Of a stretch of 64,000 nt of DNA, positions 11,557-24,800 are shown one piece after another (the stretch's first letter is position 1; every line of letters starts with the position of its first letter). Location: contig NC_085047.1 in assembly GCF_963662255.1 (NCBI RefSeq), positions 111,039,872 to 111,103,871 on the forward strand, written 5' to 3'. Made by a program: the position numbers and the translations under genes. The notes below the pieces were generated by a model, which saw only the letters and a list, made by a program, of their open reading frames with translations, had not been told where the DNA came from and did not search any database. The DNA comes from Cinclus cinclus. Lineage: Eukaryota; Chordata; Aves; Passeriformes; Cinclidae.

Positions 11557-14500
11557 TTTTTCTTAAACCAACATGAAATCAAAAATTTAGTTGTTGAAGG
11601 ACAGGAAATGTGCTAGAACCATGGTCCAAGGACAATACTCCTATTTAGTGCAAAATCACTAATGCTTTCTGGTTACTAACTAGAGCTGCCTCAACAATAC
11701 CACAGGTCAAAAATGATCCTTGAGATTCAAAGCCTCTTTTCCTTCTTTCATTTGATTTGTGAAATAGATGTGATAAACAGATACATGGCTGCTGAAAGTG
11801 CACCCTCATGTGGAGAGGACTGTGACTTTTTGGCTTGGAAGACAAAGAAAGTTGGACTGCACATAGACTGGGGAGAAAATCTGGGCTGTAGTATCCACAG
11901 AGGAGCAGATGAGCAGCTTTTGTGAATGAGGCTAATGATGAAGTGTTTTTAAATGTATATTCCCATAACTGCTATGAATAATAAACATTTATGTTGGTAC
12001 AATGCCCACTCGTTCCAGCCTGATGAGAATTCCTACAAGGCTCCAATGTGGTAACTTCTCTTAGGAACCAGTGACAGTCTGTTTTCCATTATCCTGGAAT
12101 ACTTGATATATTTTTATTACACTGGATATCTTTGGCATGACTGATGTTCTTCTGGATGCTTCAACAGCCAAGGCTTCTTTTTGTCACAGGGGTGAACATT
12201 AGGATGTTTGGTAAGAGCTGTGAATTTCCTTGTGCCTCACTGATGTTCAAAACAAGCTTTTTTCATAATTCCTGCCTTTTCTTTTCCCATGGAAATACAT
12301 TTCCTAAAACTTGTGAAGCTCTGAGCTTATTTATTTCAAACTCTTTTCTTCCAGAAACCTTTGTGCCTCTTCAGAGTATTTTTACTGCAATACCTACACT
12401 AGTGATCTTCAGATGAGCACTCTAGAGTGAAGTGTCATTATCTTCAACTTTTCAGGCAGACAGACTAATGCAGGAAAGGAATTCATCGCCCTTAACTTCA
12501 GCTTGTGAAAGTCAAGCATCTGCTACAAGCTTGTTTTACATGTAGTCCTCATGGGAAGAGATCCCTTCAGAAGTTGATAAATTCTGTCTCCCTGAGGCAC
12601 TTTTCTCAAGAGTGGGACAGTTCATCCTCTGGAGGTGCCTTAGCTCTGACAATACCAGAACGCTGTGAAAGAGCAATGAACACTACCAGGATGCCTGGGT
12701 ATTCAGTGCCTCTGCCTCCCTGTACAAATACGTATGAGAATGAGAATATGAATTGTTCATTCTAACACTGTAGGTTTAGCACAGTGACATTTTGCAGTAT
12801 TTTCTGCTGTTTAGTTGATTGTATTCATGCTTATTTCTGTATGTGTGTATTTAATTTTACTATTTATCCAGTCTTACACAGTGGCAACAGCACTCAGCAG
12901 ATGCCACTGGAGGGTTTTTATGGAGTGACCAAAGTTGGAGACCAAGGTCAAGAACCGTGTGTTTTTGCTAGAAGAACTGTTGGTTCAGACACTGCCCTGA
13001 AGCTCACATATAAATTTTTATTTTATTTTCTCTGTGTGTGTATTATGATTTGCACAGGTATCACAGCTTGGTAAAGGCTGATACAGCTCTTGCCTCAATA
13101 CACCAAGACTCTGTGCACATTTCCTTGCACAGTAATGTATGCACAACTGTGGGACCCCTCGATTACCAGCAGTGTCTGCATGCTGGGAGCATTTCTTACT
13201 CCTTTTTTGTTTGTAATTCTGTATCTTCAGGTGTGGAAGAACTGCCTGCCAGCATCTGTTTCACTATCTGTTGATAGTTAAGAAAAGCTGAATCTTAAAC
13301 AGTTGTGTGCCAAAACTTCTTTCTTTCCTAAGGCAGAGAACTGTTTAAAAAAGAGATGTACTTTTCAATGTATTTCTTTGGTGGACTTAAAGATGTGAAA
13401 GACTTCTGAGGCTTGGGAAAAGGCTTAGAAAACCACATGCTACCACTACTCTTCCACTGTTTTATAGATGTTCAGGTTTCTGAAGCCCATAAGTACATAC
13501 ATTATCTCCTTAGCGTAGTGAGTTTGAAGTACTGAAATCAGAATTTGACACAGTTCATCAGTATAGGCTTCATTACCATCCACTGTTAATGGTACACATT
13601 TGAACTTCCCATCCATATTTCTGGTTTTTTTTATATTAGGGAAGCAGTGGTTTCTGGAATCCAGAGAAGCCAATTTGCAAGCAAGGAGGAAAGAAGATTC
13701 TTCATAATTTCCAATCTGAGCAGGGTGACTTTCCAAAGATGGAACAGGCTTGGGGAAAAAAATGTCACAGAACAGACAGGATCAACAAACTGGCTCCAGC
13801 CAGCAAGTTCACCCCTGCCAACTCCAGCCTTGGCTCCCACAGAGCCAAAGGTTATGCACCTTCAGATTAGAAAAGAAGCTAAAATCATAAAGGACAAGAT
13901 CATCTGTACAAAATAATTAATGGACAACCTCGTCCTCTTCATTCACACTGAGCGACCCCTTGCTGAATGGAGTGGGACTATTTGGGGAGAAGGGTAATAG
14001 CTCTAAGTGAGCAACCACAGTAATTTTCCAGCCCTTTCCACACTGCAAAAGTAGCCCTGTCTGTACAGTTATATAAATGGATTGCTGGAGTAAAGGGAGC
14101 AAGGCTCTGGTTCTGAAGCAGAAGGTGGAGCACCTAAGGATCCAAGTGCACACAGCTCTCAACATCAGCTGCATTTAAGTAAAACAAGTCCTGTGAGTCT
14201 GTCCTGTATAAAATGGCCCCACTTCTGCACCCCAGGTCCCACCCTGTGCATAGTGGGAGGGTTGTGGTGGGTGCACCAAGAGCAGCCTGGCAATGCATGC
14301 TTGCTTCCAGAACACTGCTCCCCATGGGTAAGTCTAGAGACTGCTTGAGATCACTGACTGTGATCTGGTTCAACAAAGTTATCTGGGGCCTTACCTTTGT
14401 AAGGCAGTACCTTTTCCCAGTGCTTACTCAAGTTTAAAGGAGAACTGGGCCAGTTCCAGGTGTGATTATGGCCAGTTGTAAGTGATTCCTCTCAATTTAA

Positions 14501-15223
14501 GCAGGCTGAGTATTGGTTACTGAGGGTACAGCTTGCAGCGCTGAAAAAGAAGCAGGTTTTGACTTTGCTTGTTACAGATAACTAAATTTTGCTAGGGTTC
14601 AATGGGAGAAGGCTGGCACTGAACCTGTAGCTGTCTTGTCCAGGAGGGGAGAGAGCCATGGCTCTGAGTGCTGCATTCAGATCCTTACAGCCACGGGGTG
14701 CAAAGCAAAGGGAACTCTGTGAGCAGCCAATGGAACTTCGTTCCTGAGCAAGTGAAAAGCAAGAAAGGGAACATATCACCTTCTTTTGCATCTTTAAGGG
14801 AAAATCTGCTATAAGGAAGGCTCCCTAGCATGAACTGAATTTGGGAGCCGAGTCAATAATTTGCAAATAATCACCAAGAAGCTTAAACCACTGGAGTCTT
14901 TGGCTTAAGAATAAGAGAATCATCTGGGACATATCTGCCTGTGTCTATCTCTATAATATTAATATGGGCTGCTTCCAATTTGTACTGAAAGATTTTTCTA
15001 CTCCTCAATGTAACTCAAATCTGAAGCCAGTAGGAAGAATTCCTTCTGACAATTTTCCCATAAATATTTGCCTGCAGAAGTATGTTATTTTCTAAAAAAA
15101 AGCAGCATCTAAGTGGATCAACATTACTGCCGAAACAGGAGCTACACGTGTGGGTGTCCCAGAAAGGCAGAGGGATGAAGCATCCTGTAAATTGAAAAGA
15201 AAAAAAAAAAATGTACCAAAGGG
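11553..15223. other. Non-coding stretch, nothing identifiable
   Basis: No gene or named repeat recognised. Short, mutually overlapping open frames near 13.4-14.4 kb show no domain or splice structure I trust. Confidence 0.45.

Positions 15224-15264
<41 letters not shown>
15224..15264 (+). repeat. Poly(A) tract
   Basis: A run of 41 consecutive A residues, with a second A-rich patch just upstream (15196-15211). It could be a homopolymer microsatellite or the tail of a retroposed copy. I could not recognise a parent transcript or a target duplication, so the simple-repeat call is safer. Confidence 0.95.
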
Positions 15265-15267
<3 letters not shown>

Positions 15268-18200
15268 GGGTAATGTCTAGCTTCCAGCTGAAGATAAGGG
15301 AGGTGTAGGTTCAGTCCAGGCTCTGGTAGATTCAAGGGAGAACTTTACATATGTGAATTATCCCAGGCACTCAAAGTAAAAATTAAGCACTCTAAGGAGA
15401 CCAGGTAGGATCTCACTGTAAGGCATAGACTCATGCTCTCTGACAGACATCACAGAAATGCAATTCTGGAAAGTTTTTCCTGCTGTAAGTTAGAAAGGGG
15501 AAGCCAAGTTTTGCTAGCACTGGCTCAGAATGGTTGCACAGGCTGGAAAAGAAGATGGATCCACTTTGCATGTAAGTGGACCACATAGGTTGCCTCATGA
15601 GAAATCTTCAATCACATTTCATTTTAAAAATTATGGTTTAAAATTCAATCAAATTACGTATACTACCTTTGTATCTCATCACTTCTATAGCTCACCTTTT
15701 TTTGGAGTATGACCTGGAACAGAAAAAAAAAAATTCATTTTAGATCTCCCTGTAACAAATGGTTTGGGTATCTTTGTGGTTTTTTTCTCCCTTTTACACA
15801 AATGCATTATGTTCTTAATGGTAGGAGACTCTGGATGACTGGGGTGTTATTGGACTTTAGACTGAACGTTTGAAGAGTGTTACTAGTATGATGCCCAATG
15901 GGTGTGTAATTTTAGTAAAATATGTCCACATTGGTAGGAAACTAAGAGATTTTTTTTATCAGGGAGTTGCAAGGTGTAATCCTACAGCAGATAAAAATTG
16001 GAGGCATCAAAGCTATTTCAAATTATCAAATATGCTAGCAGTTTATCACAGGGATGTTACTGCCATAAGCACAGTATGTATCAGTGTCATTTCACTGGGA
16101 AAATTTGGAGACATTTTTAGGTTTACTGAAATAGTTCTGTTTTCTGTTAAATCCTGCTCTCCAGGAGTCTAGCCAAATTTGAACTAGTTCCATGGTCTTC
16201 TGTCAGGGCACTGAGGTCTCCACATAAGGAGAATAAGGGAGAATAGCTGGCAGCTCACGCCAGATGTGTGTCAATGAGGGCAGCAAAGCAACTGTTTCAC
16301 AAGAAATGTCACCAAAGTGGCAGCCACTCCCAAGGAGAGAGAAAAAATAAAAGGATGAAAATGACAAAATATTTTGGATGGAGTATTCACATTCTGAGCA
16401 CATTCACTGTGTATTGGCTTTCCTTCAATGCTCACTTCCATGTTTTGAATAAATAACACGTCATCTGCATTATCTGTGAGGTGAGTCTTGTGAGATGTTC
16501 ATAGGCTGAAGTCTGCAGACAAAATCATTCAAGATTTTCTCTGGGCCTGATTCTGCACCAGGAAAGTTGATGTGAATTTTATTGCAGATTTTTCAGGTCA
16601 TCTGATGTTTTTATCCTTGAAAGTGTTCATATGAAACAAAGTCTAAAGTACTTTTGATATTGTGATATGGTATTTTAGTCTTCTAATATGCTAACAGAAA
16701 TTCAGTGATCCAGTGCTGATAGAGATTTAGATGATGTAGACTGTATAACACTGAAGGCTCTGAAGAGCAGCTTGTAAGTAGCAGGCAACCATAGTAAAAA
16801 GTAGCAAGCAAAATTAATATTTTAAACTACATTTTATTTTATTTTATTTTAATGGATTTTAGAAGATTGTGCTGGTAACACAGTAGACAGTTTTGGAATA
16901 TGGGAGGTGAGGCAAATTGGTGAAGGTGTCCTTGCAAACTGTAGAAGTGCAAAAGGTCTGACCAGCCTCATCCCTCCCTACATTTTCTGCCCAGGAAAAA
17001 GCAGTAATACTGGGAGTTTCTATATTTTCCTGGTTAGACTGTAGTTTTCAGATTACATTTTGATGTGATATGTGAGTTTAAAAGAGAAAATACTTGTCTT
17101 GCAATGTAATTTGGATAATGACTGTAAAAAATAATATTTCCTATAATTTCAGATGGGCTTTTCTCTTTTGTCATCTGATTCTGTTCTGCCACTTTCTGGG
17201 GAGATGGGCTGAGAAGCCATTCACTGGACTATGCAAAACCAGCCAGGATAGTGCTTTGTCTTCAGAGATCATTCTTTTATTCCTTTCTATCACTCAGGTT
17301 CATGTCATGTTATTGTATCATGTTATGTTATGTTATATTAATTCCTGGTTTCTGGTGCTGTATCTATTAGCGTTATGGGTGAGCTGAACAAGCAGGCACC
17401 TTTATACTGCTGCCAGTGTTTGTGACAATTATGAAACCATGGACTTCTGCTTGGCACTAAATTGCATTTCAAGGGTTCCTGCAGCACATAAAAAATGAGA
17501 TTTGCTTATCACTGGTCGCTCTTACAAGCACTGATAAATAAATGCTGTTGCCTTGTATTGAGACTGACCGTGTTTCAATAAGGAAACATAAACAGTCAGA
17601 GATATTTATTCATTACTTGGAGATCTTTGACTTGAACCAGCTGCCTATGAGACATCCACTTCACATCCTGAGGTTTCCCAAAGCAAATGTTCAGTCTCCT
17701 CATGAAGGAAGGCAGGACATGATTAAGGGTCTCTCAAAAAAAAGTGAAACCAACCTGAAAATACCTCTATTGGGATGTGATGAAAATGGGCTGAAGAGGA
17801 GTCAGTTCCTTACACGTCTAAAGGCTTTAAACATGAAAAACTGAGTCTGACTATTTCAACATGGTCCGTGGATACCTGCAAATTGCCAGAAAGTGAAGTA
17901 CCAGATACAGATGTAATGGCTTTCAGAAAGGATGCCATCAACAATCCCTGACAGGTTTCCAGTGCTGAGTATGTTTAATTTTACTCACATAAAAGTGTAC
18001 CACCCATGGATCTCATGCCCTTTTCAGTTTGGCACTCTTATGGGACAAAACCAGTGTGTTTCATGTAAGCTCCACCATGGTGTTGAAGGAACAGAGTTTC
18101 AGCACACTGTTCATTAGCATTTCATATGGAAAAAAATCATACTGCAATTAAAAAGAATAGTATTAAGCAGCAAAATCCTTGTAAAGCAAGGATTGTACTG

Positions 18201-20874
18201 CAAGGACCGCAATACCTGCCATTGTCCCTGTGAGGAGCTGCAGTGTAGGAAGGTGGCTCGAGCAGTATTGATAATGTTCTTTATTAGTGTAAACCAAGCC
18301 CAAGTGACAAAACAGGACCGAATTCACCCACATCAGAAGCAGGTGCCACTCCACTGACTGCAGGCTCTGGGCCAGCCTACATTTGTCCCATCTCATCTCT
18401 CAGAAGATGGTGCTGCTGACAGATCCTTTTGTGCCCATCCCTTCCTACATGCAGAAGATCCATTTTTCCATACACAGGAACATCCTTCTCCAAGTGAACA
18501 GAGACTGGCCAAGACCTCTGGTTAGTTTGACTTCATTTTCCCAAATCACAGCACAGGGGACACATCACACCAAAATTAACCCTTTGGTCTGCTGAAACCC
18601 AGAGCCACACTCCGAGCTCGGCGTCAGCCTGAACCGCCTCAGCAGGCACCAGTCAGAACTTTGATTCTCCTTGTCTCTGAGGCAGGTGTTTCCAGCTTGG
18701 TGTTTGTGATCTGTGAAGAGGTTAAAGCCAGCTAATGCAATTTGGTTCCAGCTCAGCAGAGCTTGTAAGCATGTGGCACCATTTGATTGGAATCTCTGGG
18801 ACTGTTGTGTTGTGTGTTATTTCCCACCTGCTTTGCTAGCATAACAAAAGACTTCCCAGTTTTGTAGGTATCTAGCAGGCAGTAGGACTTCCTAGACAGC
18901 ATCCAAAACAACCAGTGTTTTTCAACAGTTTTTTGGTGGAAGCCAATCTTCCTCCATGCATTTTGCAATGTGGCTCTCCCTGAATGCACTTCTGGGAGCC
19001 CAGGAGCCCAGGCTCTGAATGCACAGGATATACACACTTTACATCATTGGATCCTGAAGTCTCAAGCTCTGTTTTTTGCCACCTCTACTAAGAGAAGTTT
19101 CAGAGGAGGCTGATTTTACAGCTACCTCAACCAGCCAGCTGTGTTGTATTCCCATTTTCCTGCTCTGTATTGCATGTAACAACAGAAATTACCTACTCTA
19201 AGTCCATGAGGAAAATGAAATTTCTTTGAAAGAACAGATATTTACAATATAACTTAAAAATTAACAAAATCATAGTTTTTTATCAAAAAATTACTGACTT
19301 TAGGCCACAGAGCTGCTTTGCTAGTACACTGATGGAAACTGGACAAGAAAGGAATACAGCTTTTAAAAGTATTATTTACAACATTTTAGAAAAGCATTGC
19401 ATTTTTCTCTTCTATGCAACAGAAACTGAAAAATTCTGTGTTCATTTTCTGGTTGTTTGTGCCATTCCAAAGAGCAATTTCAATTAAAGGGACATATGAC
19501 CTTCTTTTGTCCTCAAAGGAGACTCATTTAGTCCTCTGGTGTAATGCAGCTGGGTGCAGCAAACAAAACCTTACAAGCCATTTATCTCAGTGTAATATTG
19601 TCAACTAAACCAGAGAAAACTGTCTGTATCTGGATGTGTCAATACTGGACACAGGGATCTTGTGAGAATATTAGATGACACATCAGAAAAAGTCATGTGG
19701 TTCACAGACAAATGAAAATGCTCTAAACATCTGTGGATATTTTTCTACTCTTTGGACATAGTTTTCAATTCTGAGCTTTCCCTGGCATTAACCTATCTAG
19801 ATCTTTGATTAATACATTGCTGATTTTCCATAGATACAAAAGACTGTAAAACTTCATTGTTAGGCCAATGCAACATTTGCATCACAAAAAGAGCAAAGTA
19901 GAAATGTAAAAATGAGCTGAGAGCTGTGCATGGATGTGTGTGTGTGTACACAGAGGGGCATTACACATTGCCAAGGAACACTGCAGCAAGATCACACAGT
20001 TCACCAGCTAAACTAGAATGTCAAACCTTATTTATACCTGTTTGGGCAGGGATGAGGCCAGAAAAAAATAGAAATGAAGCAATATAAGAGCTTTAGAATA
20101 TATGAATTATATAAATATAGAATGTCAGGTAACTAAAATAAAATTACATGCCTCTGAAATGATGCATAAGGGCTGTACTTTCTAGGGGTGCACTGGAAAT
20201 TCTATAAGATCATGGAAATAGGAGAGCCACAAATCCACAGCAAGAAAAGAAAAATAAATGGGTCCCTGTGTGAATAACACAGCCCATAGACTCAGGCAAT
20301 CACTTTGCAAGAGGGAGGGAGGGATTCTATTGTCGTTTTTGTCACCAAAACCTTGAGGCAGTGGAGTCATAGTCTTGAGTCAGGCAGATCAAGCTATTGT
20401 CCTAATGTACTGAACAATAACAAGTGATGAAAGATCTGTGGGATTTTGTTTTTACTTTGTCCTTCTAAATCGGGAGTGGGGAAAAGAGACTTGTCTTTTA
20501 TTTAGTGGGTTTTTCAGAGGAACTACCTAAGACTGGAGCTCTTTCCTCATAAAGACAGTCGTCAACGTGCAGACGTTTCTGGAAAAGCAAATGGTTCCCA
20601 TTGTCTTTCTGAAGGAATAACAAAATGGGGATAATTCCTTTTCTGGGTCCTTGCTACGGGAGAGGGGTGGGAAAAAAGTTAAAAAAAAAAAAAAAATCTA
20701 TCCGTTCAGATTCCTAAGTGAAAAAGCTACAGAGGAAACATCATTTTACTTTCTTACATTTTACAGCAAATTTGAGGGTTTGGATTTAAAATTAGCTCAA
20801 GGTGCAGCTGGCTGAAACGAAACATAACACACCTGCTGGAAGGAGTCCAGCTCTAAACAACCCAGAGAATCCAA
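15265..20874. other. Non-coding stretch with minor simple repeats
   Basis: No exon or RNA gene recognised. Minor simple sequence: four ATTTT units at 16831-16850, ATGTT-type units near 17305-17336, a GT-rich patch at about 19937-19948, and an A15-type run near 20682-20696. Open frames reach about 100 codons without domains. Confidence 0.45.
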
Positions 20875-21096
20875 GGAGGAGAGGAGAGGAGAGGAGAGGA
20901 GAGGAGAGGAGAGGAGAGGAGAGGAGAGGAGAGGAGAGGAGAGGAGAGGAGAGGAGAGGAGAGGAGAGGAGAGGAGAGGAGAGGAGAGGAGAGGAGAGGA
21001 GAGGAGAGGAGAGGAGAGGAGAGGAGAGGAGAGGAGAGGAGAGGAGAGGAGAGGAGAGGAGAGGAGAGGAGAGGAGAGGAGAGGAGAGGAGAGGAG
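20875..21096 (+). repeat. (GAGGA)n pentanucleotide array
   Basis: About 44 essentially perfect tandem copies of GAGGA, all purine on the + strand. It abuts the CpG-rich island to its right. Because 5 is not a multiple of 3, the repeat is stop-free in several frames: GEERR on + and LLSSP on −. This creates apparent 100-170 codon frames that should not be taken as genes. The lack of interruptions implies recent expansion or ongoing homogenisation. Confidence 0.97.
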
Positions 21097-21121
21097 CATC
21101 CTCCCGGCGGCGGGAGCCGCG

Positions 21122-21135
21122 GTTGCCATGGGAAC
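21122..21135. promoter_or_regulatory. RFX-type X-box motif
   Basis: GTTGCC AT GGGAAC fits the X-box consensus RYYNYY-N(1-3)-RRNRAC at every position. RFX-family transcription factors bind this imperfect inverted repeat, commonly upstream of ciliary genes. The motif sits at the left edge of the orphan CpG island, 26 bp from the (GAGGA)n array. The match is seen directly; occupancy and function are inferred. Confidence 0.55.
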
Positions 21136-21407
21136 TCGGATGCTTTCCCTTTCATCAGCATCTCATTTCTCTCAGCGCTCTGCCCTTGCAGTCCCGCGGA
21201 TCCGCAAATGCGGCTGACGTGGCTCTGGGAGCTCTCCGCGTTTGCTGGAGGGAGGACCTGCGGTTCGAACCTGCAGTTCCTTTCTGCCCCGCTGGATTAA
21301 TTGTTTTGGGGGGCTGAACTAGGGAGGATGCGGAGTCCTCCTTATCGTTTGAGCGCCCGCCGCATGTGAAGGGCTCTGCCAAGGGCCGGCTGTCGGCGCT
21401 GGGGAGG

Positions 21408-21485
21408 GATGCGGGAAGATGCGGGAAGATGCGGGAAGATGCGGGAAGATGCGGGAAGATGCGGGAAGATGCGGGAAGATGCGGG
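21408..21485 (+). repeat. GATGCGGGAA decamer tandem array
   Basis: Seven perfect copies of the 10-bp unit GATGCGGGAA plus a partial eighth (gatgcggg), embedded in the CpG island. Each unit carries one CpG. All frames stay open through it, giving REDAGRCGKM on + and SSRIFPHLPA on −. Confidence 0.97.
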
Positions 21486-21880
21486 GGGTGCGCGGAGCGG
21501 CCCCGGCCCCGCTCCCGGCCCGGGAGCGCCGCTGCTCCCGGCGGCTTTCCCGAGCCGATGCCGCCCTCTCGTGGGCTCCGGGGCCCGGTTCTGGGAGCTC
21601 CAGGCACCTCAGATCCAGTAGGAAATGAAAAAAAACCCCATAAAATTAATTCGGGCTGCCCGCTGCCCTCCAGGCAAACCGCGACCTTTCCAAAGGCAGG
21701 GCGCAAGCGGGTAGAATTGGCAGGAGCAGTGCTCCTCAGTTTTTTTCTTCCTTTTCTCCATTTTGCATTCACTGATGTGTTTACAGACCTGGTTTGCGTG
21801 CGCCCCCCAAGGCGGGAGATGCGGGTGCCAGATCAGCTGCTCGCACAGGCAGAAAGCTCCTGCCGGGGAAATCAGCACAG

Positions 21881-24800
21881 GCAAACCAACCCTGGGTCTG
21901 CTCTGCTGAGTAATTAGGGCTCTGATGAAGCCAGCAAGCTCTTCCTTCCAACACAAGGCACTGGGTTTCCCAGGCAGCTCTGCTGAAGTTTCAGAGACCA
22001 AAAAGCCCTGCCAAAGCTGTCCTGCGGACCCAAATTGCAGGTGGTGTTTAGCAGTTCTTACGACAAAGAAATTCTCCCTCTGGTAGCAAGTCTCCGAGGG
22101 AGGGAATCTGGAGTCAGTCTGAGATTTCAGACACTGGTTTAAATCTTGTGACCTCATCTGGTCAAAGCTAGAAAGGCTGGGAGTATCCCTATCCTGACAA
22201 AGGTTTTTCCTGTTGCTTTAGGCAAGGTTCCCATTGCTGGGACTTGACCTGAGTGCCTGGACAGCCCTGGGATGCTGAACTGGAGGCCAGCAGCAAGAAG
22301 GATGTTTGCACCTCACCTGGCCGAGACTGCAGGGGACCAAGTCGCCTGGAGAGGCTAAAGGAGTGGACATTTTTCTCTACTAAATTAATCTTTCCATGGA
22401 AAAGGCGTGCAGGAGCTCCTAAGATTTCATCTCAGGAGTAAATACTATATACTTGCTGTTATTCACAATCCCCTTGGATCAGTAAGACCCGGATTTCCAC
22501 TTAGCAGCACATCTGTGCAGCAGTTCCTTGGAGCTTGACAGCAGTTTGGGCATGAGGAAACAGTACTGCAGAGCTGCTGGTCTTGGAAGGATGATACCCA
22601 AAAAATTAATGAGCATTGGTAGAAAATCTGGAGGATTTAGCCATGGCACTAGAACGACCTGTGAGCGTTTTACACGGAGCTATTTTTCTGCAAATGTAAG
22701 GAGTAAGAAGGCACCACAGAAACAGCTCCAGTACACTCACTTGTCAGTGTAGGAAACCCTCCCTAAGTGCAGAGGCTCTTCCCAAGGACTTTATTGCATA
22801 TCAGAGGCAATAACAATTTATTTCAGTGTCTTCACTCTTAGACATAATAGCCAAACTGAGGTATGGAAGACCCAAGATGACACTCTGGTTAAAAATCTAT
22901 TACTCTGCTTTATCATTGTACAGCTGAACAACAAATCACCAGTGTGGCTATAAATCGTGCATTTGCATAAATAAATAAATGTAGTCTGGTGCCGCCAGGT
23001 TTCCCATTGCATAATGTGGTTTCTCTAAGACCCTTTTGGGGACTTCTGAGTATTGCTTCTCAAGCTCCCAATTCTTCAGTTCGTCAGGAATGTCAGTTTT
23101 CCTCCTGGTTGAAGAGCACTGACATTTTGTTTTACCTGGTCCAGAGAATGACTGTGTGCATTTGGGCTGATCCATTTCAGAGAAAAGGTTTCAACGTGTA
23201 CAGAAGAGGAAGGGGTTTGGACAAAAAATATAGATGTCCTGGACATTTGTGGCCATGAAATAATAAATTACTCTGCTTACAAATTTAGGAGGACTCACCA
23301 CACTCTTCTGCCCCATCCTGCCTCCAAACTAAAATCTCTCTTGCTGCTTTTCTATGGAGCAAGGTTAAAAAGTTCCTGCTTTCCAGCCCACTGTGGATGT
23401 AATTATTGCTATATATTCTCATTTTAACACAGCGTGGTATGTTTGAGAAACAAAAGTCAGCAAATGCATGTGGTGATTAGCCTCAGAGTTCATATTTTGT
23501 GGGTAAGCAGAGGGAGCAGGGAGCTACTGATCACCTCTGTATGAACCTTTACATTCTGTTTGGTCTGTCTCAGTCTCTTTGGTGTTCATTATTGCTTTGC
23601 CTTTCTCCCGCTTCATACAATGAACAAGAGCTGAAAATTTTGTGTTTCCTTTAATAGACTCAGTGCAGTAAAGTGCTTTCAGTTCACATATGCTTCCTTT
23701 GATTTCAGGGAAGGAAAAGCAAAGTTAAGGGCATTTGCATTAGTGGTTGTTTGCTGACTCAGTCCTTCCTCCAAATCCTTTTAAGAATTTATTTAATAGT
23801 TTTTAATGTAGCTTTGTAATCATGTCCTCACCTTAAAAGTTGTACTTTGCCACACTGTCTATCTACAAAGGGTGAAGCTCCTTTTCTCCACACTCGGTGC
23901 CAGGGTCTGCACTTTTGGTGTAAATATAGAAAAACAGAGAAAAACAGGCTTGGGGGGTCACCATGAGAAAAATAATAGGACAAAGGGATGAAAGACTTGG
24001 CAAACCTAAATCCCTTTTTTATAATTACTTAATATTTTAAATCTGATAATCTTGACTCTCTTTAAGTATATGTGTGCATACTACGCAGGTGGTTTGTTTT
24101 TTCATATTGTTCACAACATTAAACATCAATTGCCAAGTATCCATCCAAAACAATGAAACTTGACATTTAAAAGACATTTCATTTATTATTCTATTTCTGT
24201 GGATACCATATGGCCCAAAAAATAGACTCAATTTGTCTTCCTAATTTAGAAATGGATTTTTCAGACTGTCCAGCCCTCTGATCTGTGCCTGTTGTTCCAG
24301 TTCTCCAATGCCAGGAGTCACAAATAACAAAACCCCTGAAAACCTTCAAAGCCAGCATTGAGGAAAGTAAGTGAGGGTGTTGCTTGTACCATGTTAAAGA
24401 CATGTTTATGTGCTAAGACTTGGATGTAGGGATGGAAATTTCAGAAGTGAAAGAAATTTTCAACTGTCATTTTTAAGATTTCCTAAATAATTTACCTGAG
24501 CAAGTTTTTCCACTGAGCTCTGGGTAGGTGCTGCCTTGCACATGTGTGACATCCACAGCAAAATCCTACCTCACCCTTCCCAGGGGGCGTTAATAGCATC
24601 CACCAGGACTCTGCAGAGGTAGTAGCAATTAAAATATCAGAGCAATAATTTGTCCAGTCACTGGTAAAAGCCAAAAGAAGGTCTTGAGTCAGCTTCTCAG
24701 CTTCATCACATTGTGCCTTCCTCATGATCCTCTCCAAGCCCATTTGCTTGACAGATTGTTTCAGGTCTCTTTGCCAGCACTGGAGAGGTAGGATTCTGAT

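Larger units (their letters stand above)
21097..21880. promoter_or_regulatory. Orphan CpG-rich island, possible promoter
   Basis: A roughly 0.8-kb stretch with many CG dinucleotides (cggcggcgggagccgcgg, cccgcggatccgc, cggccccggccccgctccc) inside an otherwise AT-rich, CpG-poor flank. Such islands usually mark promoters. No recognisable coding exon lies on either strand; the long frames across it (up to 205 codons, minus) are low-complexity, Arg/Pro/Ser-rich GC artefacts. It contains the X-box at 21122-21135 and the decamer array at 21408-21485. It could be the 5' end of an unannotated non-coding RNA, an unknown gene or a distal regulatory element. Direction is not determined. Confidence 0.6.

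Noticed and set aside
15015..15335. 106-codon minus-strand frame with a poly-Phe run
   Set aside because: The Phe run is the antisense of the A41 homopolymer; the rest has no domain.
21250..21285. Possible tRNA T-arm around ggttcgaacc
   Set aside because: TTCGAAC with a wobble-containing stem fits a B box, but no acceptor pairing, D-arm or anticodon arm is found at proper spacing.
20802..21317. 171-codon frame with (GEERR)n
   Set aside because: Kept open by the (GAGGA)n microsatellite; the flanking residues show no recognisable domain.
21155..21772. 205-codon minus-strand frame in the CpG island
   Set aside because: GC-rich sequence has few stops. The composition is Arg/Pro/Ser low-complexity and part is the decamer repeat.
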